From an uncultured Oscillospiraceae bacterium (GTDB taxonomy: Bacteria > Bacillota > Clostridia > Oscillospirales > Oscillospiraceae), in contig CANQQI010000007.1 of assembly GCA_947625945.1 (NCBI GenBank), forward strand, positions 1 through 36,538: DNA of 36,538 nucleotides. The letters run 5' to 3'. Of this stretch, positions 23,685 to 31,656 are shown in pieces. The notes under the pieces are model-generated. The model worked only from the letters and a program-made list of their open reading frames with translations, did not search any database and was not told the DNA's origin. The position numbers were made by a program, and so were the translations under genes. Position 1 is the first letter of the stretch. Every line of letters begins with the position of its first letter.

Positions 23685-24628
23685 TGGCGGATATCATCAG
23701 AAAGGCCACCCGGGAAGGATATGGCCGGGGCCTTAAGGAACTGGGCGCGGAATTTGACAACGTGGTGGTGCTGGACGCGGATCTGGCCGGTTCCACCAAA
23801 ACCGGCGTCTTTCGGAAGGCCTTCCCGGACCGGCACTTCAACTGCGGCATTGCCGAGGCCAACATGATGTGCGTGGCGGCGGGCTTGGCCGCAACGGGAT
23901 TGGTGGCCTTCGCCTCCAGCTTTGCCATGTTCGCGGCGGAGCGGGCCTTTGAGCAGGTACGCAACTCCATCGGCTATACCCGTCTGAACGTGAAGGTCTG
24001 CGCCAGCCACGGCGGCATGAGCGTGGGAGAGGACGGCGCCAGCCATCAGTGCTGCGAGGATATCGCCCTCATGCGGTCCATCCCGGGCATGACCGTTCTG
24101 TGCCCCGCCGACGAGGTGGAGGCCCGGAAGGCGGTGCGGGCGATCTATCTCCAGCCCGGCCCGGTGTATATGCGGCTGGGGCGGCTGGCGGTGCCCGTGT
24201 TCCATTCGGAAGACTATGAATTTGTCATTGGCAAGGGGGAAGTCCTAAAGGACGGCAGCCAGGTGGCGATCATCGCCACGGGCCTGATGGTCTACGAGGC
24301 CATGAAGGCCGGGGAGATTCTGGCCAGCCAGGGCATCGACGCCATGGTGATCAATATGCCCACCATCAAGCCTCTGGATGAGGCGCTGGTGCTCCACGCC
24401 GCGGAAAAATGCGGAAAAATCGTCACCTGCGAGGAGCACAGCACCATCGGCGGGCTGGGAGAAGCGGTCTGTTCCTTCCTGTCGGAGACCCGGCCCACCC
24501 GGGTCCGCCGGATCGGCGTCCAGGACGAGTTCGGCCACTCCGGCCCCGCCTGGGAGGTTTTGAAGGACTTTGGCCTCTGCGCGGAGAACATTGTCAAGGT
24601 CTGCGCGGAATTCGCGCGGGAGAATTGA
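23684..24628 (+). CDS. Transketolase, C-terminal subunit
   Basis: A 314-residue partner chain with the pyrimidine-binding and C-terminal transketolase domains. Visible segments are the glutamate-containing NCGIAEANMMCVAAGLA (which activates thiamine diphosphate), FASSFAMFAAERAFEQVRNS, and SHGGMSVGEDGASHQCCEDIALMRSIPGM. The C-terminal domain shows CEEHSTIGGLGEAV. The ATG at 23684 overlaps the preceding stop (TGATG) and has GGAGG 7 bases upstream; a GTG one codon earlier is an alternative. It is followed by GC-rich hairpins before the ribosomal protein operon. Confidence 0.93.
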   Translation: MADIIRKATREGYGRGLKELGAEFDNVVVLDADLAGSTKTGVFRKAFPDRHFNCGIAEANMMCVAAGLAATGLVAFASSFAMFAAERAFEQVRNSIGYTRLNVKVCASHGGMSVGEDGASHQCCEDIALMRSIPGMTVLCPADEVEARKAVRAIYLQPGPVYMRLGRLAVPVFHSEDYEFVIGKGEVLKDGSQVAIIATGLMVYEAMKAGEILASQGIDAMVINMPTIKPLDEALVLHAAEKCGKIVTCEEHSTIGGLGEAVCSFLSETRPTRVRRIGVQDEFGHSGPAWEVLKDFGLCAENIVKVCAEFAREN

Positions 24629-24635
24629 GCGGCGG

Positions 24636-24698
24636 TCCCGCCCGGGAAGTTCCCCGGGCGGGATCCACAGTTTCGGGAAAAAATCCCGGTTTTTCCCG
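24636..24698 (+). terminator. Tandem hairpins after the transketolase genes
   Basis: The first is an 11-bp stem (TCCCGCCCGGG / CCCGGGCGGGA) with a 6-base loop. The second region (24674-24698) can fold either as a 9-bp stem CGGGAAAAA / TTTTTCCCG, or as a short CGGGA / TCCCG hairpin followed by a T-run. The latter is the terminator form. Confidence 0.65.
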
Positions 24699-24707
24699 AA
24701 AAAAGCC

Positions 24708-24736
24708 TTGACAACCGGGAAAAAGTTTCCTATAAT
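24708..24736 (+). promoter_or_regulatory. Consensus promoter of rpsF-ssb-rpsR
   Basis: TTGACA (24708-24713), 17 bases, TATAAT (24731-24736): a perfect sigma-A promoter suited to a ribosomal protein operon. Confidence 0.85.
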
Positions 24737-24766
24737 ACTTAGGTCTGCGTATGCGGAAAAATCCTT

Positions 24767-24786
24767 GCTCCCGGCATTCCGGGGGC
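24767..24786 (+). promoter_or_regulatory. Leader hairpin before rpsF (possible S6:S18 site)
   Basis: GCTCCCGG-CATT-CCGGGGGC folds as an 8-bp stem (one G-T pair) with a 4-base loop, 12 bases ahead of the rpsF ribosome site. rpsF leaders in many bacteria carry an RNA bound by the S6:S18 complex; this is a candidate, not a confirmed match. Confidence 0.4.
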
Positions 24787-24815
24787 CAACTGTCCAAAAG
24801 GAGGTGCAATTCAAC

Positions 24816-25112
24816 ATGGCTAAGATCACCGGCAAGTACGAGGTCCTCTACATCATCGACCCTGCCCAGGGCGAGGAGGGTATCGCCGCGCTTGTGGAAA
24901 AGTTCAAGGCGATGGTGGAGGCGGAGGGTACCCTGTCCGAAGTGAACGAATGGGGCAAGCGCCGTCTTGCCTATCCCATCGACGACCTGACGGAAGGCTA
25001 CTACGTCCTCATGACTTATGAGGCCAAGCCCGCTTTCCCCGCGGAGCTGGAACGGGTAATGAAGATCACGGAAGGCGTCATTCGCTGCCTGACCACCGCT
25101 GTGGAGGCGTAA
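24816..25112 (+). CDS. rpsF: Ribosomal protein S6
   Basis: A 98-residue small-subunit protein that pairs with S18 on the 16S rRNA platform. The sequence follows the S6 pattern: YEVLYIIDPA at the start, EVNEWGKRRLAYPIDDLTEGYYVLMTYEA in the middle and a MKITEGVIRCLTT end. The ATG is preceded by AAAAGGAGG. Expression comes from the consensus promoter about 80 bases upstream. ssb and rpsR follow in the order seen across Firmicutes. Confidence 0.97.
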   Translation: MAKITGKYEVLYIIDPAQGEEGIAALVEKFKAMVEAEGTLSEVNEWGKRRLAYPIDDLTEGYYVLMTYEAKPAFPAELERVMKITEGVIRCLTTAVEA

Positions 25113-25121
25113 GGAGACACT

Positions 25122-25610
25122 ATGCTGAACCACATTGTCATTATGGGCCGCCTGACCCGTGACCCGGAGCTGCGCCGCACCGGCAGCGGTATTGCCGTCG
25201 CCAGCTTTACCCTGGCGGTGGACCGGGACTTTGCCCCCAAGGACGGGGGCGAGCGGGAGACGGATTTCATCGACTGCGTCGCTTGGCGGCAGACCGGTGA
25301 ATTTGTTTCCAAGTATTTTTCCAAGGGCCGTATGGCCGTGGTTTCCGGCCGGCTCCAGATTCGGAACTGGACGGATAAGGAAGGCAACAAGCGCCGCAGC
25401 GCTGAGATCGTGGCGGAAAATGTCTACTTTGGAGACAGCCGCCGGGATTCCGAGAGCGGCGGCCAGAGCTATGGCAGCTACGGCGGCAATTCCTACGCCG
25501 CGCCCGCCGCCAATTCCCAAGGCAGCTACGGCGGCTACACCGCCCCCGCCACCTCCGGCAATTCAGACTTTGCCATGCTGGAGGACGACGATTCCCAGCT
25601 GCCCTTCTGA
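25122..25610 (+). CDS. ssb: Single-stranded DNA-binding protein
   Basis: A 162-residue canonical SSB for replication and repair. The OB-fold covers about residues 1-105 (LNHIVIMGRLTRDPELR, then FIDCVAWRQTGEFV and KGRMAVVSGRLQIRNW). A flexible Gly/Ser/Tyr/Ala-rich linker follows, and the acidic tail DDDSQLPF ends the protein as the protein-docking tip. It sits between rpsF and rpsR, 9 bases after the former. This is the main SSB; the gene at 1836 encodes a divergent one without the tail. Confidence 0.97.
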   Translation: MLNHIVIMGRLTRDPELRRTGSGIAVASFTLAVDRDFAPKDGGERETDFIDCVAWRQTGEFVSKYFSKGRMAVVSGRLQIRNWTDKEGNKRRSAEIVAENVYFGDSRRDSESGGQSYGSYGGNSYAAPAANSQGSYGGYTAPATSGNSDFAMLEDDDSQLPF

Positions 25611-25650
25611 ATCGCTTTTCCACATTTTGTTTCGATAAGGAGGTTATTCC

Positions 25651-25887
25651 GTGGCTAACGAACAGCGTGTCCGCCCCCGCAAGCGCAAGAAGGTTTGCGC
25701 GTTCTGCGTGGACAAGGTGACCAGCATCGATTACAAGGATACCGCACGGCTTCGCCGTTTTCTGTCGGAACGGGGCAAGATCCTTCCCCGCCGCACCACC
25801 GGCACCTGCGCCGCCCATCAGCGGGACCTGACCACCGCCATCAAGCGTGCTCGTCAGATCGCCCTGCTGCCCTATGTAGCCGATTGA
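25651..25887 (+). CDS. rpsR: Ribosomal protein S18
   Basis: A 78-residue basic protein with the S18 pattern: an [12 protein letters not shown] start, [23 protein letters not shown] in the middle and a [25 protein letters not shown] end. The start codon is GTG, with AAGGAGG 7 bases upstream. It binds S6 and closes the rpsF-ssb-rpsR unit before a strong terminator. The CxxC at the N-terminus suggests the zinc-binding form found in many bacteria, though only two of the usual cysteines are obvious there. Confidence 0.97.
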   Translation: MANEQRVRPRKRKKVCAFCVDKVTSIDYKDTARLRRFLSERGKILPRRTTGTCAAHQRDLTTAIKRARQIALLPYVAD

Positions 25888-25896
25888 TAACAGACA

Positions 25897-25925
25897 ACCC
25901 CCCGAGTCCCATGGACTTGGGGGGT
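25897..25925. terminator. Terminator between rpsR and the HAD phosphatase gene
   Basis: A 13-bp stem (ACCCCCCGAGTCC / GGACTTGGGGGGT, one G-T pair) with a 3-base loop lies 9 bases after the rpsR stop and 4 bases beyond the convergent gene's stop. The T-run is short on both sides. Confidence 0.75.
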
Positions 25926-25929
25926 ATTT

Positions 25930-26721
25930 CTATTCCTGAATGGCCCGGAGGATCGCGCCGCAGTCCGGGAGAACCAGAGTGGGCTTTCCCGGGTAGGCCG
26001 CAAGAATTTCCGGGGTGGTCTCCCCGCTCATGACCAAAATGGAGGCGACCCCGGCGTTTAGGCCGCACTGGACGTCCGTGTACATCCGGTCTCCCACCAC
26101 TGCCGTCTCCCCGGGGGACGCACCCTTCCGGGCCATGGCAAGGCGAACCATGGCGGTTTCCGGCTTGCCCAGGACCTTGGGCCGCCGGCCGGTGGCGTTG
26201 TACACCATGGCGCAGACGCTGCCGCAGTCCGGCACAGAGCCAAATTCCGTGGGACACACCAGATCCGGGTTGGTGGCCAGGTAGGGCACCTCCCGCTGGG
26301 TCAGGATCCGGCACACATCCTCCAGCTTTCGGAAGGTCAGCTCCGTGTCAAAGCCCATGACCACCGCCTGGGCCTGGCGGTAGTCCGCCGTCACCTGAAA
26401 GCCCCCCGCCGCCAGCTCCCCTTGGAGAGAGGCGGTGCCGCAGACGTAAAGCGCCTTCCCCGGGCAGGTTTCCCGGAGATACTCCAAGGTCGCCTGGGCG
26501 GAGGTGACAAAATCCGACTCCTCCGCCGGAATCCCCAGCCGGCGGAGCTTTTTTACATAGTCCGCCACGCTTTTGGAGGAATTGTTGGTCATAAAAAGAT
26601 AGTCCCGCCCGGTTTTCCGGAGGGCCATGAGCAGCTCCTTGGTAAAGGGAAACAGAGTCTCCCCCAGATACAGCGTCCCGTCCAGGTCAAATAAGAACAG
26701 CCGCAGTGCCCGCAGGTCCAT
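25930..26721 (-). CDS. HAD-superfamily phosphatase, NagD type
   Basis: A 263-residue haloacid-dehalogenase-fold phosphatase. Motif I is FDLDGTLY (D12, D14), motif II is MTNNSS, the lysine motif is LGKPE, and motif IV is VVGDRMYTDVQCGLNAG. The cap position and length match the NagD/p-nitrophenylphosphatase group, cytoplasmic enzymes that act on nucleotides and sugar phosphates. NagD is linked to the nag operon in E. coli but this gene lies 12 kb from nagA, so a link is not claimed. The start at 26721 has a GGGGG-rich stretch upstream; ATG at 26745 is a weaker option. Confidence 0.9.
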   Translation of the reverse strand: MDLRALRLFLFDLDGTLYLGETLFPFTKELLMALRKTGRDYLFMTNNSSKSVADYVKKLRRLGIPAEESDFVTSAQATLEYLRETCPGKALYVCGTASLQGELAAGGFQVTADYRQAQAVVMGFDTELTFRKLEDVCRILTQREVPYLATNPDLVCPTEFGSVPDCGSVCAMVYNATGRRPKVLGKPETAMVRLAMARKGASPGETAVVGDRMYTDVQCGLNAGVASILVMSGETTPEILAAYPGKPTLVLPDCGAILRAIQE

Positions 26722-26837
26722 GGCCCCGCCCCCTTTCCCGTCCATTGTACCACGATTCGAGGACCGGCGCAAGGGATATTTGGATTGCACGATATTTTCT
26801 ATTTTTTGTCCGTTCTTAACAATCCGGCGGGGAAAGA

Positions 26838-26866
26838 TTGACCATTTTTCATGGATATGTTTAAAT
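26838..26866 (+). promoter_or_regulatory. Possible promoter of the second sugar locus
   Basis: TTGACC (26838-26843), 17 bases, TTAAAT (26861-26866). It lies 55 bases before the first gene of the plus-strand unit. The divergent stretch to the HAD gene is AT-rich with no other recognised signal. Confidence 0.5.
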
Positions 26867-26921
26867 ATAGGTGGCAATCCCCGGCCTACGGGGGAAATAA
26901 ACGACAAAGTGAGGGTTTTCT

Positions 26922-27866
26922 ATGATCCGCGTCGGCGCTGTGAATATCGACACCTCCCATCCCATGGGCTTCGGGGAGGTCATGGAGAAGGATCAACGGG
27001 CCAGGTATGTGGGCGTGTACAACGACTCCTTCCGGGACGACGGCGAGGTGGAGGGCTTTATGAAGCGCTTCGGCCTGGAAAAGCGCTGCCAGTCCCTGGA
27101 GGAGCTGGCGGACCTGTGCGACATCGGCTTTCTCCACGGCTGCGACTGGGACGACCATCTGCGCTGCGCCGCCCCCTTTCTGGAGCGGGGCAAGCCTGTG
27201 TTTATTGACAAGCCCCTGGTGGGCAACCTGAAGGATCTGAAAAAGGTGGAGGCCCTGGCCGCCCAGGGAAAAGTGATTCTGGGAGCCTCCAGCGCCCGGT
27301 ACGCCTATGAGGTCCAGCAATTCCTGGCCCTCCCGGAGGAGGAGCGGGGCAAGACCGTCCAGGTCTTCGGCACCGCCGGGGTGGACGAATTTAACTACGG
27401 CGTCCACATCGCCGAGTGCATCGGCGGCATTCTGGGCCCCGGAGCGGAGGCGGTGCGGTACATGGGCCGGGGCCAGGCGGGGGAAAAGTACGCTGAGAGC
27501 TACTTTGTCTCCTACGTCGGGGGGCAGAGCGCCATTTTCAACACCTTCACCGGCACCTGGCAGCCCTTCGTCCTCACCATCATGACCACCAAGACCACCT
27601 ACCACTTTAAAATTGACTCCAACCGGCTCTATGCCGCCCTGGTGGAGCAGATCTGCAACTTCATGGAGGGCAAGCCCCATATTCTGGCCCCGGTGGCGGA
27701 GCTGGCCGAGTCCATCCGGGTGATGCTGGCAGCGGCAGCCTCCCGGGCTCAGGGCGGAAGGGCCGTGGCGCTGAAAGACCTAACCGAGGACGGCCCCTGC
27801 TACGACGGTCGGGCCTTCTGGGAGGGCTACGGCGCCGCCTCCGGGCCCATGTACGCCGTCGGGTAA
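26922..27866 (+). CDS. Gfo/Idh/MocA-family oxidoreductase
   Basis: A 314-residue protein with a Rossmann-like start and a modified nucleotide loop (GAVNIDTSHPMGFG, not GxGxxG), then FIDKPLVGNLKDL, where the EKP lysine is retained as DKP. The C-terminal half has NYGVHIAECIGGI, equivalent to the substrate-side region with its histidine. The non-standard loop leaves cofactor binding uncertain. It is the first gene of a plus-strand run with a serine hydrolase and a DUF4434-like protein. Its sequence is not close to the other three Gfo/Idh proteins in the window. Substrate unknown. Confidence 0.78.
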   Translation: MIRVGAVNIDTSHPMGFGEVMEKDQRARYVGVYNDSFRDDGEVEGFMKRFGLEKRCQSLEELADLCDIGFLHGCDWDDHLRCAAPFLERGKPVFIDKPLVGNLKDLKKVEALAAQGKVILGASSARYAYEVQQFLALPEEERGKTVQVFGTAGVDEFNYGVHIAECIGGILGPGAEAVRYMGRGQAGEKYAESYFVSYVGGQSAIFNTFTGTWQPFVLTIMTTKTTYHFKIDSNRLYAALVEQICNFMEGKPHILAPVAELAESIRVMLAAAASRAQGGRAVALKDLTEDGPCYDGRAFWEGYGAASGPMYAVG

Positions 27867-27878
27867 GGAGGAAGGGTA

Positions 27879-29021
27879 ATGTTGGATCGCTTCGCGCCCC
27901 TCACCGCCTTTTTGGACGGCGTGGCGGAACGCTACGGCGTTCCCGCCTGCGACTGCGCCGTGACTCTCCACGGGGAGCCGGTCTACCGCCACAGCGCCGG
28001 TTTTTCCGACCCCGAAGGAAAAATACCCGTGTCTTCCGGGGACACCTACTGGATCTACTCCGCTACCAAGCTGACCACCTGCGTCAGCGCCCTGCGTCTG
28101 GTGGACGAGGGGAAGCTGTCCCTGGAGGACCCGGTGGAAAAATATCTGCCGGAATTTGGGCAGGCGTCGGTAAAGGTGCCCTTCGACGGCGTGGAGCCTC
28201 TGAAGACCCGGCTCACTGTGCGGCGCCTGATGAATATGACCGGAGGATTGGACTACGATCTGGCCCGGCCGGGCCTGGCCGCCGCCCTTGCCGAAGGCGC
28301 CCAGACCACCCGAGAACTGGTGAAAAGCCTGGCCCGGGACCCCCTGTGTTTCCAGCCGGGGACCCATTTTAAGTACAGCCTGTGCCATGACGTGCTGGGG
28401 GCGGTGATCGAGCAGGCCAGCGGGCAGCCTCTGGAAGACTATGTGGCCAAGTTTGTCACCGGCCCGCTGGGCATGAAGGACACCACCTTCTTCCCCACCC
28501 AGGAGCAGCTTGACCGCCTGTCCACGCAATATATGCACCTGGACCTCCAGGGAAATCACAAACCCATGGGTCAGGGGAACCACTTCCGCCTGTCGGAGCG
28601 GTACGCCTCCGGCGGGGCGGGGCTTCTCAGCACCGTGGACGACTATATCCGCCTGGCCACCGCCCTGGCCCTGGGAGGCGTGACCCCCGAGGGGTACCGG
28701 CTGGTGTCCCGGGAGGCCGTCCGGGAGATGAGCCGAGACCAGCTGGGCCCGGTACGGCCGGAATTTGTGGCGGAAAGCCCCAACACCCGGGGCTGCTACA
28801 GCTACGGTCTGGGCGTCCGGTGCCGGGTGGCGGCCCAGGGAAGTATCCCCGTGGGTGAATTCGGCTGGGACGGGGCCGCCGGGGCCTATTTCCTGGCGGA
28901 CCCGGTGGGGGAGATCGGGCTGTTCTACGCCCAGCAGGTGTGCAACTCCTTCATCACCATCCAATATCTCCACCCGGAGCTGCGGGACACCCTCTACCGG
29001 TGCCTGGAGGGCCTGCTATGA
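27879..29021 (+). CDS. Serine hydrolase, class C beta-lactamase family
   Basis: A 380-residue penicillin-binding-protein-fold hydrolase. The nucleophile motif SxxK is S61-A-T-K64 (WIYSATKLTT). The usual YxN appears as Y166-S-L168, so the asparagine is replaced by leucine. The last motif region reads FGWDGAAGAYFLADP, in place of the HxG/KTG box. Family members without the canonical motifs are esterases or peptidases more often than beta-lactamases. There is no signal peptide, so it likely acts in the cytoplasm. AAGGAGGAAGGG lies just upstream of the ATG. It overlaps the following gene by 4 bases. A de-esterifying role on a sugar or glycoside is a guess from context. Confidence 0.82.
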   Translation: MLDRFAPLTAFLDGVAERYGVPACDCAVTLHGEPVYRHSAGFSDPEGKIPVSSGDTYWIYSATKLTTCVSALRLVDEGKLSLEDPVEKYLPEFGQASVKVPFDGVEPLKTRLTVRRLMNMTGGLDYDLARPGLAAALAEGAQTTRELVKSLARDPLCFQPGTHFKYSLCHDVLGAVIEQASGQPLEDYVAKFVTGPLGMKDTTFFPTQEQLDRLSTQYMHLDLQGNHKPMGQGNHFRLSERYASGGAGLLSTVDDYIRLATALALGGVTPEGYRLVSREAVREMSRDQLGPVRPEFVAESPNTRGCYSYGLGVRCRVAAQGSIPVGEFGWDGAAGAYFLADPVGEIGLFYAQQVCNSFITIQYLHPELRDTLYRCLEGLL

Positions 29022-29983
29022 TCAGCGGCACCTGGTTTGAATTTTACCACCACAGCCAAGTGGAGGGGACCTACTATAATCCCGACTGCCGGAGCTTTTC
29101 CCAGGAACAGTGGCGGGAAAAGCTCACGGAGATTCGGGACCTGGGCATGGAATATGTGGTGCTGATGTGCGCCAGCCTGCGCTATACCGACCGGGGGGAG
29201 AGCTATTTCCCCGGCGGGCCCTACCCCTTCCCGGAGGACATGGCCTGCAAGGACCCCATGGATGTCCTGTTTGACCAGTGCGACCGGCTGGGGCTGAAAA
29301 TCTTCGTCAGCTGCGGCTTTTACGGGGACTGGACCCACGCCCGGGACAATATGGTGGACCACCAGGTGCGGCAGCGGGCCTTCCGGGCCATGGAGGATCT
29401 GCTGGCCCTCTACGGCTGGCATCCCAGCTTTTACGGCTGGTACCTGCCGGACGAGATCGGCATTGACGGGTATTTCCCAGAATTCTTCATTGACTATGTA
29501 AACGCCTACCGGGCCAAGGCCCGGTCCCTGGACCCGGGCAAAAAACTGCTCATCGCCCCCTACGGGGTGCGGAAGGCGGCGGCGGACAAGGCCTACTCCC
29601 GGCAGCTGGCCCGGCTGGACTGCGACTATGTCGCCTACCAGGACGGGGTCGGGATTCTGAACGGTGGGGTCGAAGAGGCGGCGGAGGCCTTCCGGCGGCT
29701 TCGGCTGGCCCACGACCGGGCGGGCGGCCCGGCCCTGTGGGCGGATCTGGAGCTGTTTCGGTTCGAGGGGGCGGCCTACCGCTCCCCCCTGCTGCCGGCG
29801 GACCCGGACCGGGTAGCGGCCCAGGTTGCGGCGCTGACCCCCTATGTGGACAAAATTTTGGTCTATGAATATCAGGGCATGGTCAACCGGCGGGGCACCG
29901 GGGCCCTGTGCGGGCGGAAGGCGGCGGAGGCGTCCTACGCGCTATGGGACAGATTGCATGAATTGAATTTCCGGACTTTGTAA
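29018..29983 (+). CDS. DUF4434-like TIM-barrel protein, putative glycoside hydrolase
   Basis: A 321-residue protein that resembles the DUF4434 family, which is thought to be a glycosidase-like TIM barrel. The start SGTWFEFYHHSQVEGTYYNP is the family-like strand with an aromatic cluster. Acidic residues sit at barrel strand ends, as in WYLPDEIGI (D and E), DYVAYQDGVG and WADLELFRFEG. The end has KILVYEYQGMV. No signal peptide is seen, so a cytoplasmic role is more likely. The ATG overlaps the preceding stop (ATGA). The assignment is by sequence style only, and the activity has not been shown for this family as far as I know. Confidence 0.6.
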   Translation: MISGTWFEFYHHSQVEGTYYNPDCRSFSQEQWREKLTEIRDLGMEYVVLMCASLRYTDRGESYFPGGPYPFPEDMACKDPMDVLFDQCDRLGLKIFVSCGFYGDWTHARDNMVDHQVRQRAFRAMEDLLALYGWHPSFYGWYLPDEIGIDGYFPEFFIDYVNAYRAKARSLDPGKKLLIAPYGVRKAAADKAYSRQLARLDCDYVAYQDGVGILNGGVEEAAEAFRRLRLAHDRAGGPALWADLELFRFEGAAYRSPLLPADPDRVAAQVAALTPYVDKILVYEYQGMVNRRGTGALCGRKAAEASYALWDRLHELNFRTL

Positions 29984-30026
29984 TACTTTTACAAATTTGA
30001 ACGGACTAAATTTGAAGAATCTGTAC

Positions 30027-30063
30027 ATTCTGTAAAAGCCTTGCGATATTCTGCAAAGACTTT
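30027..30063 (+). promoter_or_regulatory. Direct repeat, 21-bp spacing, at the importer promoter
   Basis: ATTCTGTAAAAGCCTT (30027-30042) and ATTCTGCAAAGACTTT (30048-30063) match at 13 of 16 positions and start 21 bp apart. The second copy overlaps the -35 area. A partial third copy (AATCTGTACA) begins at 30018. AraC-family half-sites often show this spacing and position. Confidence 0.5.
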
Positions 30064-30075
30064 TGACTGTTTTTG

Positions 30076-30084
30076 TGATATAAT
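30076..30084 (+). promoter_or_regulatory. Extended -10 promoter of the ABC importer genes
   Basis: TGATATAAT is a perfect TATAAT with an upstream TG, and no good -35 is present. Such promoters often depend on an activator. The start codon of the lipoprotein gene lies 70 bases downstream. Confidence 0.6.
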
Positions 30085-30153
30085 GCGGAACAGTGAAAGG
30101 TACAAAAACGTCCTTTCCGTTTATTCAAAATCAATAAAACAGGAGGAAATGAA

Positions 30154-31638
30154 ATGAAGAAACTCATCGCGCTGCTTCTGGCCGCCATCATGGTCCTGGG
30201 CCTGGTCGCCTGCGGCCCCGCCGGTCAGACAGAGTCCCAGCCCCCCAAGCAGACCGAGGGCAGCAAACAGACCGAAGGCAACCAGCAGACCGACAAGTCC
30301 ACCGAGCCGCCCCAGCAGGATGGTGAAGTCGTCGAGATCACCATTTGGCATCAGTTCGGTGAAAGCGTTGAAAACGGCGCCCCCCATATGTACTACACCC
30401 AGTGGGCGGAGAAGTTCAACGCCGAGCATCCCAACATCCATGTGACCATCGTGCCCGCCAAGACCGCTGTTGACGCTCAGACCGCCATTGCCGGCGGCTC
30501 CACCCCCGACATCTTCATGAACCAGTGGAATAACGCCCCCACCTGGGCCGAGTCCGGCGCCATTCTGGACCTGACGCCTTACTATGACGCCGCCCCCGCC
30601 GAGTGGTTCAACGACTTTGTGCCCAACGTGCTGGCCCTGTGCAACTTCAACGGTAAGTATTACTCCGTGCCCAACTCCATCACCACCACCGTCATGTTCT
30701 ACCGGGACGACATCCTGGCCGACTGCGGCTGGGATCACTATCCCGCCGACACCGACGAGCTGCTCCAGTGCATCAAGGACACCACTCTGGCCAATGAGGA
30801 CGGCTCCATCGCCCGTCTGGGCCTGCTGCCCAACATGCCCTGGTTCGACACCGTCATGATGCCCGCCGTGTTCAACACCCAGTGGATCGCCGACGACGGC
30901 GTCACCGTTCCCGCCGACAAGGAAGCCGTTGCCTATATGTTCGAGTGGATCCAGTCCGTGTACAAGCTCTATGAAGACGAGTTCGGCTGGGACTACATGA
31001 CCATTCAGGACTTCGCCTCCACCGTTTCCGGCAACCGGGCTACCGCCAGCGACCCCATCCTCTCCGGCGAGCTGGCCATGCGTTGGAACTCCGAGAACCT
31101 GGCCGCCACCCTGGCGAAGCTGGCTCCCGATGTGGACTGGGGCATGGGCCTGTTCCCCAATGTCACCGGCGGCACCGAGATGGCCATGCTGGGCGGCAAC
31201 GTGTGGGAGATCAACGCCCGCACCGAGCATCCCGACGAGGCCTGGATCGCACTGCAGTCCCTGACCAGCCCCGAGACCGCTGTGGAATTCGCCCTGGGCG
31301 AGAACAACAACGGCGCCTTCTACGCCCACAAGCAGGCGCTTGCCGCTCTGGCCGGTGACCTGGGCGAGCAGATCGCCGCCGCCAAGGAGACCCCCGAGGA
31401 AGGCGCCCGGGTGAAGGAGAACCTGGAGTACCTGTGCGACGTGTTCGCCAACGTGCATCTGCAGAGCTTCCCCACCTGCTCCTACGTCAACGAGTACATC
31501 GCCGCCCTGAACGATTACTCCGCGCTGGTGTTTGACGGCACCATGACCCCCATGGAGGCGGTGGAAGCCATCATTGATGTGATCCAGCCTCTGGCGGAAG
31601 AGCATCCCTACATCCCCTACGAATATCACGAGAAATAA
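30154..31638 (+). CDS. Sugar ABC transporter substrate-binding lipoprotein
   Basis: A 494-residue extracellular binding protein that delivers a sugar or oligosaccharide to the permeases below. The signal peptide is MKKLIALLLAAIMVLGLVAC, with the lipidated cysteine at residue 20. A Gln/Thr/Lys/Pro-rich linker follows (about 22-60), then the family 1 binding fold begins with VEITIWHQFGES. Segments such as GGSTPDIFMNQWNNAP and DLTPYYD match the family. AGGAGGAAATGAA forms the ribosome site. A hairpin and the two permease genes follow. The substrate is not readable, though neighbours point to a glycoside. Confidence 0.92.
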   Translation: MKKLIALLLAAIMVLGLVACGPAGQTESQPPKQTEGSKQTEGNQQTDKSTEPPQQDGEVVEITIWHQFGESVENGAPHMYYTQWAEKFNAEHPNIHVTIVPAKTAVDAQTAIAGGSTPDIFMNQWNNAPTWAESGAILDLTPYYDAAPAEWFNDFVPNVLALCNFNGKYYSVPNSITTTVMFYRDDILADCGWDHYPADTDELLQCIKDTTLANEDGSIARLGLLPNMPWFDTVMMPAVFNTQWIADDGVTVPADKEAVAYMFEWIQSVYKLYEDEFGWDYMTIQDFASTVSGNRATASDPILSGELAMRWNSENLAATLAKLAPDVDWGMGLFPNVTGGTEMAMLGGNVWEINARTEHPDEAWIALQSLTSPETAVEFALGENNNGAFYAHKQALAALAGDLGEQIAAAKETPEEGARVKENLEYLCDVFANVHLQSFPTCSYVNEYIAALNDYSALVFDGTMTPMEAVEAIIDVIQPLAEEHPYIPYEYHEK

Positions 31639-31656
31639 ACCATCGCTTTAAATTCG

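Noticed and set aside
26722-26921. Small RNA or gene between the HAD phosphatase and the second sugar locus
   Set aside because: Besides the TTGACC/TTAAAT promoter I see no open frame with a ribosome site and no stable structure.
27879-29021. Antibiotic resistance gene (beta-lactamase)
   Set aside because: No signal peptide, altered YxN box and a sugar-locus context make a resistance role unlikely.
30018-30063. CRISPR array
   Set aside because: Only two to three degenerate copies with short spacing and no cas genes; the position at a promoter fits a regulatory site.
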